A DNA stretch of 5,384 nucleotides from Lactobacillus sp. (lineage in GTDB: Bacteria; Bacillota; Bacilli; Lactobacillales; Lactobacillaceae). The first letter of the stretch is position 1; each line of letters starts with the position of its first letter. The notes beneath the pieces were generated by a model that saw only the letters and a list, made by a program, of their open reading frames with translations, made no database searches and was not told where the DNA came from. The translations under genes and the position numbers were made by a program. Positions 1-5,055 of the stretch are shown here, in pieces. Location: NCBI GenBank assembly GCA_003482405.1, contig DMZB01000259.1, positions 1-5,384 on the forward strand, given 5' to 3'.

Positions 1-30
1 ATGTAGTTTTATTCACACTTACATTATATA

Positions 31-44
31 TTTCATTCCAGAAA
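31..44. promoter_or_regulatory. Possible degenerate operator overlapping the ABM gene ribosome binding site
   Basis: TTTCA-TTCC-AGAAA resembles the locus palindrome TTTCT-N5-AGAAA, with one arm mismatch and a spacer one base shorter. One of the two kduD sites has the same shorter spacer. The preceding A and the ATTTC...GAAA pattern are also shared. Its right arm runs into the GAAAGGA Shine-Dalgarno at 41-47, so a bound repressor would block the start of the message. Part of the similarity could be chance, because a Shine-Dalgarno naturally supplies GAAA. Confidence 0.35.
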
Positions 45-54
45 GGACACAATC

Positions 55-348
55 ATGCAAATCATTAACTGTGAATTTCATGTTAAACACGATAAGAACT
101 CGCTGGCCCAGTTTAAAATTGCCGCGATGATGGAGATTCATAACGCACGCAAGGATCGTGGCAATCAGTCGTTTGCACTTTATGAAGATATCGAAAATCC
201 CTATGAACTACAAATGATTGAAGCCTGGGAAAGTGAAGATGCCATTGAACAACACGCAAGTTCTGAACACAATTTAGAGTTCAACCGTGTTTTAACAGAT
301 TTGGTCACACGACAACCGGCGGTACATCAGTATAACGCGGAGTTATAG
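55..348 (+). CDS. Small ABM-domain protein (putative quinol monooxygenase, YgiN-like)
   Basis: This 97-residue soluble protein has the size and pattern of the antibiotic biosynthesis monooxygenase (ABM) family: a single dimeric ferredoxin-like alpha+beta barrel. The best landmark is the E-A-W-x-S-x-D-A-I-x-x-H stretch at residues 56-67, followed by a His/Phe-containing helix (about 71-80). There is no signal peptide or membrane segment. The start is supported by AGAAAGGA at 40-47, seven bases before the ATG. Family members include cofactor-free oxygenases acting on quinols, but many are uncharacterised, and the related dimeric barrel fold also occurs in sugar mutarotases such as RhaM. Beside KDG genes, and with a possible copy of the locus operator in its leader, it may be an accessory enzyme of uronate metabolism; that role is inference. 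The fold call is fairly secure; the reaction is unknown. Confidence 0.72.
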   Translation: MQIINCEFHVKHDKNSLAQFKIAAMMEIHNARKDRGNQSFALYEDIENPYELQMIEAWESEDAIEQHASSEHNLEFNRVLTDLVTRQPAVHQYNAEL

Positions 349-351
349 CTC

Positions 352-371
352 CAAATTCCTGGTTGAATTTG
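352..371. other. Small AT-rich hairpin between the ABM and IclR genes
   Basis: A perfect 7-bp stem, CAAATTC / GAATTTG with a 6-base loop, begins 3 bases after the ABM stop codon. No T-tract follows on either strand (the + strand continues AGAAAAAGT), so it is at best a weak terminator or a 3'-end stabiliser. Read-through into the IclR gene is possible. Confidence 0.35.
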
Positions 372-393
372 AGAAAAAGTCAACGCTTGCCCC

Positions 394-422
394 GTGACGG
401 CACACCAAAATAAGTTTACAAT
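394..422 (+). promoter_or_regulatory. Candidate promoter of the IclR regulator gene
   Basis: A -35-like GTGACG (394-399) is separated by 17 bases from a -10-like TACAAT (417-422, 5 of 6 matches to TATAAT). Transcription would start near 429, just before the palindromic operator at 435-449. That matches the layout proposed for the EIIC and kduD promoters. It is a prediction from sequence only. Confidence 0.45.
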
Positions 423-434
423 TCTCTTATTGGA

Positions 435-449
435 TTTCTATATAAGAAA
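435..449. promoter_or_regulatory. Palindromic operator in front of the IclR gene (probable autoregulation)
   Basis: TTTCTATATAAGAAA is a 5-bp inverted repeat (TTTCT / AGAAA) around a 5-base spacer. The same element recurs in front of EIIC and kduD. It lies between the candidate promoter and the GGAG ribosome binding site (451-454), so a bound protein would act as a roadblock just after the start of transcription. Assigning it to the adjacent IclR protein is inference from its recurrence and location. Confidence 0.65.
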
Positions 450-461
450 CGGAGAACGTGT

Positions 462-1223
462 ATGTCCGAGTCAAACAATAAACTCTATGGTACTGTACTA
501 ATTCGCGCTAAAGAAATTTTAGATTATTTACTAAATTCAGAAACTGCCCCGACATTGAAGCAATTAAGTGATGGAATCGGAATGACGAAGCCAACGACAT
601 TGAAGATTTTAAATACATTGGAGGCAATTAAGTTCGTCACTCGAGATGAAAAAGCGAAAACCTACTTTTTAGATGTATCAATTCTAGCTTATGGCGAAAA
701 AGCTTCTGAAGGATTCGATATTCGCTCCATTGTGACACCGACATTATCACGGCTTCGTGACGAGACGAGTGAAACAATCAATCTCGGCATTGTAAATGAC
801 AACGAAATCGTCCTGTTGGATAAGTTTGAAAGCCCACAAAGCATTTCTTTAAAGTCAAGAATCGGTGGCCGTATGAATATGTACTCCTCGTCAATGGGCA
901 AAGCGATATTATCAGCCTATTCGGATAGAGAAATGGCTGATTATCTTGATCACACTGATCTAAAAAAGGTAACCCCCAATACCATCACTTCATCGGATGT
1001 TTTAATGCACGAGTTAAAGACAACGCGTAAACGCGGTTACTCAATTGACGACGAGGAAAATGAAGTCGATATTTTCTGTGTTGGTTTCGTTATTATGAAA
1101 TATCAGAAAATATATGGTGCATTCAGTATCACTGCGCCAAAGTTTCGAATGGCACCAGACAGGCGTGAAAAAATCGTTGCACTCGCTAAAACTGCGCAAA
1201 AAGAAATTATGGACAAAATTTAG
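462..1223 (+). CDS. IclR-family transcriptional regulator (KdgR-like, probable repressor of the KDG genes)
   Basis: This 253-residue protein has the normal IclR length and architecture. An N-terminal winged helix-turn-helix covers about residues 10-75; helix-turn-helix L32-L53 includes the recognition segment M41-T-K-P-T-T-L-K. It is followed by an effector-binding GAF-like domain (about 85-250). Family landmarks in the sensor are the R-I-G-G-R...S-M-G-K-A-I-L segment (133-150) and D-D-E-E-N-E with a following Cys (196-206), the usual IclR signature region. GGAG at 451-454, seven bases before the ATG, supports the start. Enterobacterial KdgR, which senses KDG, belongs to this family, and the neighbouring kduD-kdgK-kdgA operon makes KDG or a related keto-acid the likely inducer. 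A palindrome shared by all nearby promoters lies in its own leader, suggesting autoregulation. Family assignment is firm; ligand and repressor role are inferred. Confidence 0.9.
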   Translation: MSESNNKLYGTVLIRAKEILDYLLNSETAPTLKQLSDGIGMTKPTTLKILNTLEAIKFVTRDEKAKTYFLDVSILAYGEKASEGFDIRSIVTPTLSRLRDETSETINLGIVNDNEIVLLDKFESPQSISLKSRIGGRMNMYSSSMGKAILSAYSDREMADYLDHTDLKKVTPNTITSSDVLMHELKTTRKRGYSIDDEENEVDIFCVGFVIMKYQKIYGAFSITAPKFRMAPDRREKIVALAKTAQKEIMDKI

Positions 1224-1229
1224 CCTAGA

Positions 1230-1275
1230 AAAAGGGCCAAATCTTTCGGAATTATCCGTTTGATTTGACCCTTTT
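1230..1275. terminator. Bidirectional rho-independent terminator between the convergent IclR and EIIC genes
   Basis: The arms AAAAGGGCCAAATC (1230-1243) and GATTTGACCCTTTT (1262-1275) form a 14-position stem, and an inner CGGA / TCCG stem (1247-1250 with 1255-1258) caps it on the same axis. On the + strand one pair is a C-A mismatch. On the - strand the same position becomes a G-U wobble and the run after the stem is five T, so it should work better for the EIIC transcript. It starts 6 bases after the IclR stop and ends 14 bases from the EIIC stop. Confidence 0.88.
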
Positions 1276-1289
1276 AGTCTGAATTCTAA

Positions 1290-2681
1290 TTAATCTGCGG
1301 AACTTTCAGAGCTCGTTGTCTTAGCATCTTTTTTAACTGGCGCACCTTGTTCGCTAACAATCTTACGACGGTTGTAAACCATTAATAACACAGCGCAAAT
1401 TGCTAGAATGGCGGCACCAATACCTGCCAAATTGTTTGTAAAGAAGTACGTAATCCAAGCTAATGGACTAGCAGCAAAGTCGATACTTGCAACAGAAGTC
1501 GTACCAGCAGGAATTAAGTTCTTTTGAACAAGCTTAACGGCAACGGTGAAGATAGCGGCCAAACTCGTTGCAGACAGAACACCGACAATTAATGAAATCA
1601 AGCCGGTTAAGAAAGTACGCAACACATTACCATGTGTATATGGCAGAACCAATGGGAACAAGTAAATCAAACCCGATAAACTTGCGAGAGGCAGAAATTC
1701 ATTACCAGGGATAATGATGGACAAGAACAAGATCGTTGGCACAAGCAGTAATGAAACAACAAGTGTTGTTGGGTGACCAATCACTAACGCAGGTGTCATT
1801 CCAATATTGAACGAACGGCCTTTGAAGTGTTTGGAAATCAATTCTTGAGAACGCTGCGAAATTGGACTTAGTCCTTCAATAAACAAAGACGTGATTCGTG
1901 GAATCAATACCATAACCGCACTTAGGATAATTCCTAGTTGCAACGTCTTAGCAATTGGATAACGTGCAAGTAGGCCTAATAAGATTCCAATAATAACGCC
2001 AAGTAAAATTGGGTCACCCATAATGCCAAAGCGCTTTTTCATCTTGTCAGCATCTAAATCAACTTTGTTCAATCCAGGAATGTGTTCAACAATCCAGTCA
2101 GTCACGATAGCAAACGGAATAAACGATACACAGAATGCTTGTGGAATTGAGATTCCTTCTAAATCTTTACCATAGAATGTTTCCACGGCCTTCTGAGATC
2201 TATCCGCACCAAACAAGGTGACAATAAAGACAAAGATTGCTGCAAAGATTCCCCACCAAAAGCTCTTGGTGGCAATAGAAACAATGGAACCAATGAAGGC
2301 AAAGTGCCAATAATTCCACAAGTCAATGTTGAGTGTCTTGGTTGTTTTGGTTAATAACATTAAGACATTAATCCCGAGACCCAATGGAATGATGATTGCA
2401 CCAACCTTTGTCCCGAAGTCCACTGCAGAAGCAGCAGGCCAACCAATATCCAATGTGTGCAAATGTAAATGATAGAGTTTAACCATCTGATTAACGGCTG
2501 GTCCAAGATTAGTCGCTAATAATTGCGTAATTACGTTTAATCCAACAAACCCAACTCCAACCGACAAACCAGCTTTTAATGATTTTCCTAGGCCCATGCC
2601 AAGCAATAAACCGAATATCAAGAAGATAATCGGCATCATAACGCTGGCGCCTAAGGACATGATGTAATTAATGACTTGCAT
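1290..2681 (-). CDS. PTS system EIIC subunit, galactitol (GatC/SgcC) family, without adjacent EIIA/EIIB
   Basis: This 463-residue integral membrane protein is the sugar-translocating subunit of a phosphotransferase system. It is almost entirely hydrophobic with roughly ten to twelve membrane segments, for example near residues 8-31, 38-57, 93-110 and 225-245. Galactitol-family landmarks are D-I-G-W-P-A (78-83), the R-F-G-I-M-G-D-P segment ending at P224 and followed by a glycine-rich membrane helix, and G-H-P-T-T (302-306). The hydrophilic Ser/Lys-rich tail (436-463) is probably cytoplasmic. AAAGGA (complement of 2692-2697), ten bases upstream, supports the start. It is a single-gene transcript closed by the 1230-1275 terminator, so EIIA and EIIB must come from elsewhere or be dispensed with. 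Tandem operators shared with kduD suggest that its substrate feeds KDG metabolism. The true substrate cannot be read from sequence; the galactitol name reflects family only. Confidence 0.87.
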   Translation of the reverse strand: MQVINYIMSLGASVMMPIIFLIFGLLLGMGLGKSLKAGLSVGVGFVGLNVITQLLATNLGPAVNQMVKLYHLHLHTLDIGWPAASAVDFGTKVGAIIIPLGLGINVLMLLTKTTKTLNIDLWNYWHFAFIGSIVSIATKSFWWGIFAAIFVFIVTLFGADRSQKAVETFYGKDLEGISIPQAFCVSFIPFAIVTDWIVEHIPGLNKVDLDADKMKKRFGIMGDPILLGVIIGILLGLLARYPIAKTLQLGIILSAVMVLIPRITSLFIEGLSPISQRSQELISKHFKGRSFNIGMTPALVIGHPTTLVVSLLLVPTILFLSIIIPGNEFLPLASLSGLIYLFPLVLPYTHGNVLRTFLTGLISLIVGVLSATSLAAIFTVAVKLVQKNLIPAGTTSVASIDFAASPLAWITYFFTNNLAGIGAAILAICAVLLMVYNRRKIVSEQGAPVKKDAKTTSSESSAD

Positions 2682-2729
2682 TGTAATTAAGTCCTTTCGT
2701 TTCTTTAATAAAAGTGCGAAATTTTGGGA

Positions 2730-2744
2730 TTTCTTATAAAGAAA
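2730..2744. promoter_or_regulatory. Operator 2 of the EIIC gene
   Basis: TTTCTTATAAAGAAA has perfect TTTCT / AGAAA arms and a 5-base spacer, identical in form to the sites in front of the IclR gene and kduD. It lies in the EIIC leader, about 48 bases before the start codon, and 20 bp from a second, weaker copy. Confidence 0.65.
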
Positions 2745-2749
2745 TGTTA

Positions 2750-2764
2750 GTTCTTAAAACGAAA
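2750..2764. promoter_or_regulatory. Operator 1 of the EIIC gene (weaker copy)
   Basis: GTTCTTAAAACGAAA keeps TTC...GAAA with one mismatch per arm. It begins 10 bases after the proposed -10 box at 2775-2780 in the direction of EIIC transcription, and is offset from the 2730-2744 site by 20 bp. The kduD pair has the same offset, which makes chance less likely. Confidence 0.5.
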
Positions 2765-2774
2765 TTACAGTCAT

Positions 2775-2804
2775 AGTATAAAATGTCACAATCATTTTTT
2801 GCAA
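2775..2804 (-). promoter_or_regulatory. Candidate proximal promoter of the EIIC gene
   Basis: Reading on the - strand, TTGCAA (complement of 2799-2804) and TATACT (complement of 2775-2780) are separated by 18 bases. The start would be near 2768, just ahead of the two operators. An alternative pair slightly downstream is TTGTGA (2786-2791) with TGTAAT (2764-2769) at 16-base spacing, which would place operator 1 against the -10 box. Either choice fits repression by the operators. Confidence 0.45.
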
Positions 2805-2862
2805 CCCTTTTCATAAAAAAGTTTTTGGGCGTAAGGATTTGCTTATTAATTAACATAGTTGC

Positions 2863-2890
2863 ATTATAAGCGCTTTGAGTTATTCTCCAA
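2863..2890 (-). promoter_or_regulatory. Candidate distal promoter of the EIIC gene
   Basis: On the - strand there is a perfect TATAAT (complement of 2863-2868), preceded at 16 bases by a weak -35-like TTGGAG (complement of 2885-2890). Transcription would start near 2856 and give a leader of about 175 bases passing through both operators. The -10 match is exact but the -35 is poor. Confidence 0.35.
2865..2878. promoter_or_regulatory. cre-like site (CcpA carbon catabolite control)
   Basis: TATAAGCGCTTTGA matches the CcpA consensus TGWAANCGNTNWCA at 12 of 14 positions and has the central AAGCGCTT core typical of lactic acid bacteria. It overlaps the -10 of the distal EIIC promoter candidate, a usual position for CcpA repression. 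It could also act on the divergent kduD side from a distance. Confidence 0.5.
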
Positions 2891-2964
2891 CAATCGCTGA
2901 GGGTGTTTCCGAATACTTTCAACAGTCTTTGATTTTTTATTCTAGCCGACCTTTTTTAGTTTAC

Positions 2965-3002
2965 CTACTACTCAGTGTCTACACTTATTACTGAGTTTGT
3001 AG
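2965..3002. other. Imperfect hairpin in the divergent intergenic region
   Basis: CTAC (2965-2968) and ACTCAGT (2970-2976) pair with ACTGAGT (2990-2996) and GTAG (2999-3002) around a 13-base loop, with a small internal loop. No gene explains it. It lies 48 bases before a stronger terminator-like hairpin, and the two together look like a structured transcript, but no confident promoter was found for one. Confidence 0.35.
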
Positions 3003-3049
3003 CGAATACCTGTAGAATAAAACTTCTTTTTACTGCACCAACAAATAGC

Positions 3050-3106
3050 AAAGCCGATCACAGAGAGCACTGTAAACAGTGTCTTTCTTAGTGATCGGCT
3101 TTATTT
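3050..3106 (+). terminator. Terminator-like hairpin upstream of the kduD promoter
   Basis: Perfect 12-bp arms AAAGCCGATCAC (3050-3061) and GTGATCGGCTTT (3091-3102) enclose a second stem, CACTG-TAAA-CAGTG (3068-3081). The + strand continues ATTTCT, an interrupted T-tract that is better than the one on the - strand. No gene on either strand ends here. It may insulate kduD from upstream transcription, or end a small RNA or leader from the 2680-3050 region. The hairpin is clear; its role is not. Confidence 0.6.
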
Positions 3107-3130
3107 CTGCATGATTTTTATAAAAAGCTA

Positions 3131-3159
3131 TTGATTTATTTCTAAAAACCAATTATGGT
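3131..3159 (+). promoter_or_regulatory. kduD: Candidate promoter of the kduD-kdgK-kdgA operon
   Basis: TTGATT (3131-3136) and TATGGT (3154-3159) are spaced by 17 bases, each matching 4 of 6 consensus positions. The start would be near 3166, immediately before the two operators. The boxes are weak. The call rests partly on the position relative to the operators, which mirrors the EIIC promoter. Confidence 0.4.
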
Positions 3160-3169
3160 GTTTGTGGGA

Positions 3170-3183
3170 TTTCTAAATAGAAA
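3170..3183. promoter_or_regulatory. Operator 1 of the kduD operon
   Basis: TTTCT-AAAT-AGAAA has perfect arms but a spacer one base shorter than the other sites. It begins 10 bases after the proposed kduD -10 box and lies 20 bp ahead of the second copy. The flanking GGGATTTCT is the same as at the EIIC site at 2726-2734. Confidence 0.6.
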
Positions 3184-3189
3184 ACGTTA

Positions 3190-3204
3190 TTTCTTATACA
3201 GAAA
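3190..3204. promoter_or_regulatory. Operator 2 of the kduD operon
   Basis: TTTCTTATACAGAAA has perfect 5-bp arms and a 5-base spacer. It lies just before the GGAGG ribosome binding site (3214-3218), so binding would block elongation in the leader. It differs from the EIIC copy at 2730-2744 by one spacer base. Confidence 0.65.
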
Positions 3205-3227
3205 CATAAAAATGGAGGTTTTACAGC

Positions 3228-4043
3228 ATGGCACAATCACAAAATGAAATTGACGAAATCACTGCAGCCTTGAATAAATTCAAAATGAGTTGGTTCAGTC
3301 TGGACGGTAAGGTGGCCCTTGTCACTGGCGGTAACACAGGGCTAGGTCAAGGTTACGCTGTCGCCTTAGCGGAGGCTGGTGCCGACATTTTCGTCGCAAC
3401 ACACGGAACAGAGGGTTGGGATGCGACACGTGAACTTATTGAAAAACGTGGCCATAAGGTTGAATTCCTAGACACTGACTTAACAAAGACTGGTGTTGCA
3501 GACGAAGTCATCGCTAAAGTCATTGCAACTTTTGGACATTTGGATATCTTAATCAACAATGCCGGCATGATTAAACGTAATCCTATCTTGGAATCTAAAG
3601 ACGAAGACTGGAACAAAGTAATCGCCATTAACTTATCCGCCGTTTATCACTTATCCTTAGCTGCTTCAAAGGAATTTGCCAAACAGAAATCCGGTAAAAT
3701 CATTAACATCGGTTCCATGCTTTCCTTCCAAGGTGGTAAGTTCATTCCTTCCTACACCGCAGCAAAACACGGTGTTGCTGGATTAACTAAAGCCTTCGCA
3801 AGTGAAATGGCCGCTTACAACGTTCAAGTTAACGCCATCGCCCCTGGTTACATCAAAACTGCTAATACAGCTCCAATTCGAGCAGACAAGCAAAGAAATA
3901 CTGAAATTTTGGGACGTATTGCAGCTGGCCATTGGGGTGAACCATTTGAATTGATGGGCATTGCAGTTTATCTTTCCAGTGACGCTGCCAACTACATCAA
4001 TGGTGCTATCATCCCCGTTGATGGTGGTTACTTAGTCCGTTAG
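3228..4043 (+). CDS. kduD: KduD-type short-chain dehydrogenase (2-dehydro-3-deoxy-D-gluconate 5-dehydrogenase)
   Basis: This cytoplasmic NAD(P)-dependent SDR enzyme has 271 residues. KduD interconverts 2,5-diketo-3-deoxygluconate and KDG in pectin and glycosaminoglycan uronate catabolism. A Rossmann fold starts with T-G-G-N-T-G-L-G-Q-G (33-42). N-N-A-G lies at 110-113, and the catalytic tetrad reads N135, S163, Y176 and K180. The stretches I-G-S-M-L-S-F-Q-G-G, N-A-I-A-P-G-Y and V-D-G-G-Y-L-V-R at the end closely resemble E. coli KduD. GGAGG at 3214-3218, nine bases upstream, supports the start. It therefore carries about 18 extra N-terminal residues compared with E. coli KduD; an internal Met20 would match that length but has no ribosome binding site. 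It is the first gene of an operon with kdgK and kdgA. Gluconate 5-dehydrogenase or 2-deoxygluconate 3-dehydrogenase activity are alternatives. Confidence 0.88.
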   Translation: MAQSQNEIDEITAALNKFKMSWFSLDGKVALVTGGNTGLGQGYAVALAEAGADIFVATHGTEGWDATRELIEKRGHKVEFLDTDLTKTGVADEVIAKVIATFGHLDILINNAGMIKRNPILESKDEDWNKVIAINLSAVYHLSLAASKEFAKQKSGKIINIGSMLSFQGGKFIPSYTAAKHGVAGLTKAFASEMAAYNVQVNAIAPGYIKTANTAPIRADKQRNTEILGRIAAGHWGEPFELMGIAVYLSSDAANYINGAIIPVDGGYLVR

Positions 4044-4080
4044 GCACAGGTAAAGTAAATTTTGTTGGAGTGATTTCATC

Positions 4081-5055
4081 ATGAGTGAATTTCTTACAAT
4101 CGGCGAACCAATGGCCGTTTTAGCATCCCAAGATGTTAATAAAGATTTGGCAGATGTCGGTCATTTTAGCCGCTTCCTAGCCGGCGCCGAACTAAATGTT
4201 GCTATTGGTATCAGGCGTTTGGGACACTCAGCTAGCTATGTGTCAGCAGTTGGTTCGGATCCCTTCGGACAATTTATCCTCGATTCCATTCGTTCCTCTG
4301 GTATTGATGCAACTCACATTAATATCGATTCCAACTATTGGACTGGATTTTACTTAAAACAACGTGTAGCGCAAGGGGATCCGCAAACGTACTACTACAG
4401 AAAAAACTCTGCAGCGGCCAACTATGATAAGGCAAATCTGGTCAACATTGATTTAAGCAAAACCGTAATTACACATATTACAGGTATTTTTGCAGCATTA
4501 TCACCTCAGGCGTTGGCTGCTACGCATACTTTAATTGATAACGTGGAAAAAGTTGGCGGCATAATTACATTTGATCCCAATCTTCGACCGGCTTTGTGGA
4601 AGTCCGAGGCGGAAATGATTTCGACGACTAACGCTCTAGCAAAGCACGGTACCGTCATAATGCCCGGTATTCATGAAGGAAAAATATTGATGGGTTCCGA
4701 TGATCCTGAAGAAATTGCTGACTTTTACCTTGATCAAAGTTCAATTACGCAAACCGTCGTCGTGAAACTCGGGCCAGATGGTGCTTACGTTAAGCAACGC
4801 AATCAGACACCATTCACAGTGTCCGGATTTCGAGTCAAGGAAGTGGTCGATACAGTTGGTGCTGGTGACGGTTTTGCAGTTGGTATAATTTCAGCCCTGC
4901 TGGAAGGCAAAACAATGCATGAAGCTGTCGTGCGTGCGTGTGCGATTGGGGCTTTAGCGGTTGAATCTTGTGGTGACAACGATGGTTATCCAACAAGTAA
5001 TGAACTAAAAAGATTTTATCAAGAACAAGATGAACAAATAGGAGAAGGAATATGA
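4081..5055 (+). CDS. kdgK: 2-keto-3-deoxygluconate kinase (PfkB/ribokinase family)
   Basis: This cytoplasmic sugar kinase has 324 residues, the usual size, and transfers phosphate from ATP to KDG to give KDPG. PfkB landmarks are the N-terminal G-E-P (8-10), the substrate-site G-A-E-L-N-V-A (35-41), and the C-terminal signature D-T-V-G-A-G-D-G-F-A (257-266), with D263 as the expected catalytic base in the anion hole. The Y-Y-Y-R segment and F-D-P-N-L-R-P are typical of KDG kinases rather than fructokinases. It starts 37 bases after kduD with GGAG at 4067-4070, ten bases before the ATG. Its stop overlaps the kdgA start in an ATGA, so the two are translationally coupled. A sister PfkB activity cannot be excluded from sequence, but position between kduD and kdgA makes KDG the natural substrate. 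Confidence 0.92.
   Translation: MSEFLTIGEPMAVLASQDVNKDLADVGHFSRFLAGAELNVAIGIRRLGHSASYVSAVGSDPFGQFILDSIRSSGIDATHINIDSNYWTGFYLKQRVAQGDPQTYYYRKNSAAANYDKANLVNIDLSKTVITHITGIFAALSPQALAATHTLIDNVEKVGGIITFDPNLRPALWKSEAEMISTTNALAKHGTVIMPGIHEGKILMGSDDPEEIADFYLDQSSITQTVVVKLGPDGAYVKQRNQTPFTVSGFRVKEVVDTVGAGDGFAVGIISALLEGKTMHEAVVRACAIGALAVESCGDNDGYPTSNELKRFYQEQDEQIGEGI

Noticed and set aside
1..30. Possible adapter or promoter at the window start
   Set aside because: No convincing match to the mosaic-end sequence; TATATA-like bases at 24-30 could be a -10 box, but a -35 cannot be identified so close to the edge.
689..901. Open frame of 70 codons on the - strand
   Set aside because: Lies entirely inside the IclR gene in antisense; no ribosome binding site or recognisable protein pattern.
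2734..2922. Open frame of 62 codons on the - strand upstream of EIIC
   Set aside because: Its sequence covers the promoter candidates, cre-like box and operators, has no family features, and ends inside an operator; intergenic regulation explains the region better.
3139..3150. A further TTTCT half-site upstream of the kduD operators
   Set aside because: Only the left arm is present (followed by AAAAACC), and the distance of 31 bp breaks the 20-bp spacing of the other pairs.
2682..3227. T-box or known riboswitch in the intergenic region
   Set aside because: No T-box sequence or recognisable riboswitch core was seen; only the hairpins listed are supportable.
3353..3628. Open frame of 91 codons on the - strand
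   Set aside because: Antisense shadow of kduD, which has clear SDR motifs in the other frame.
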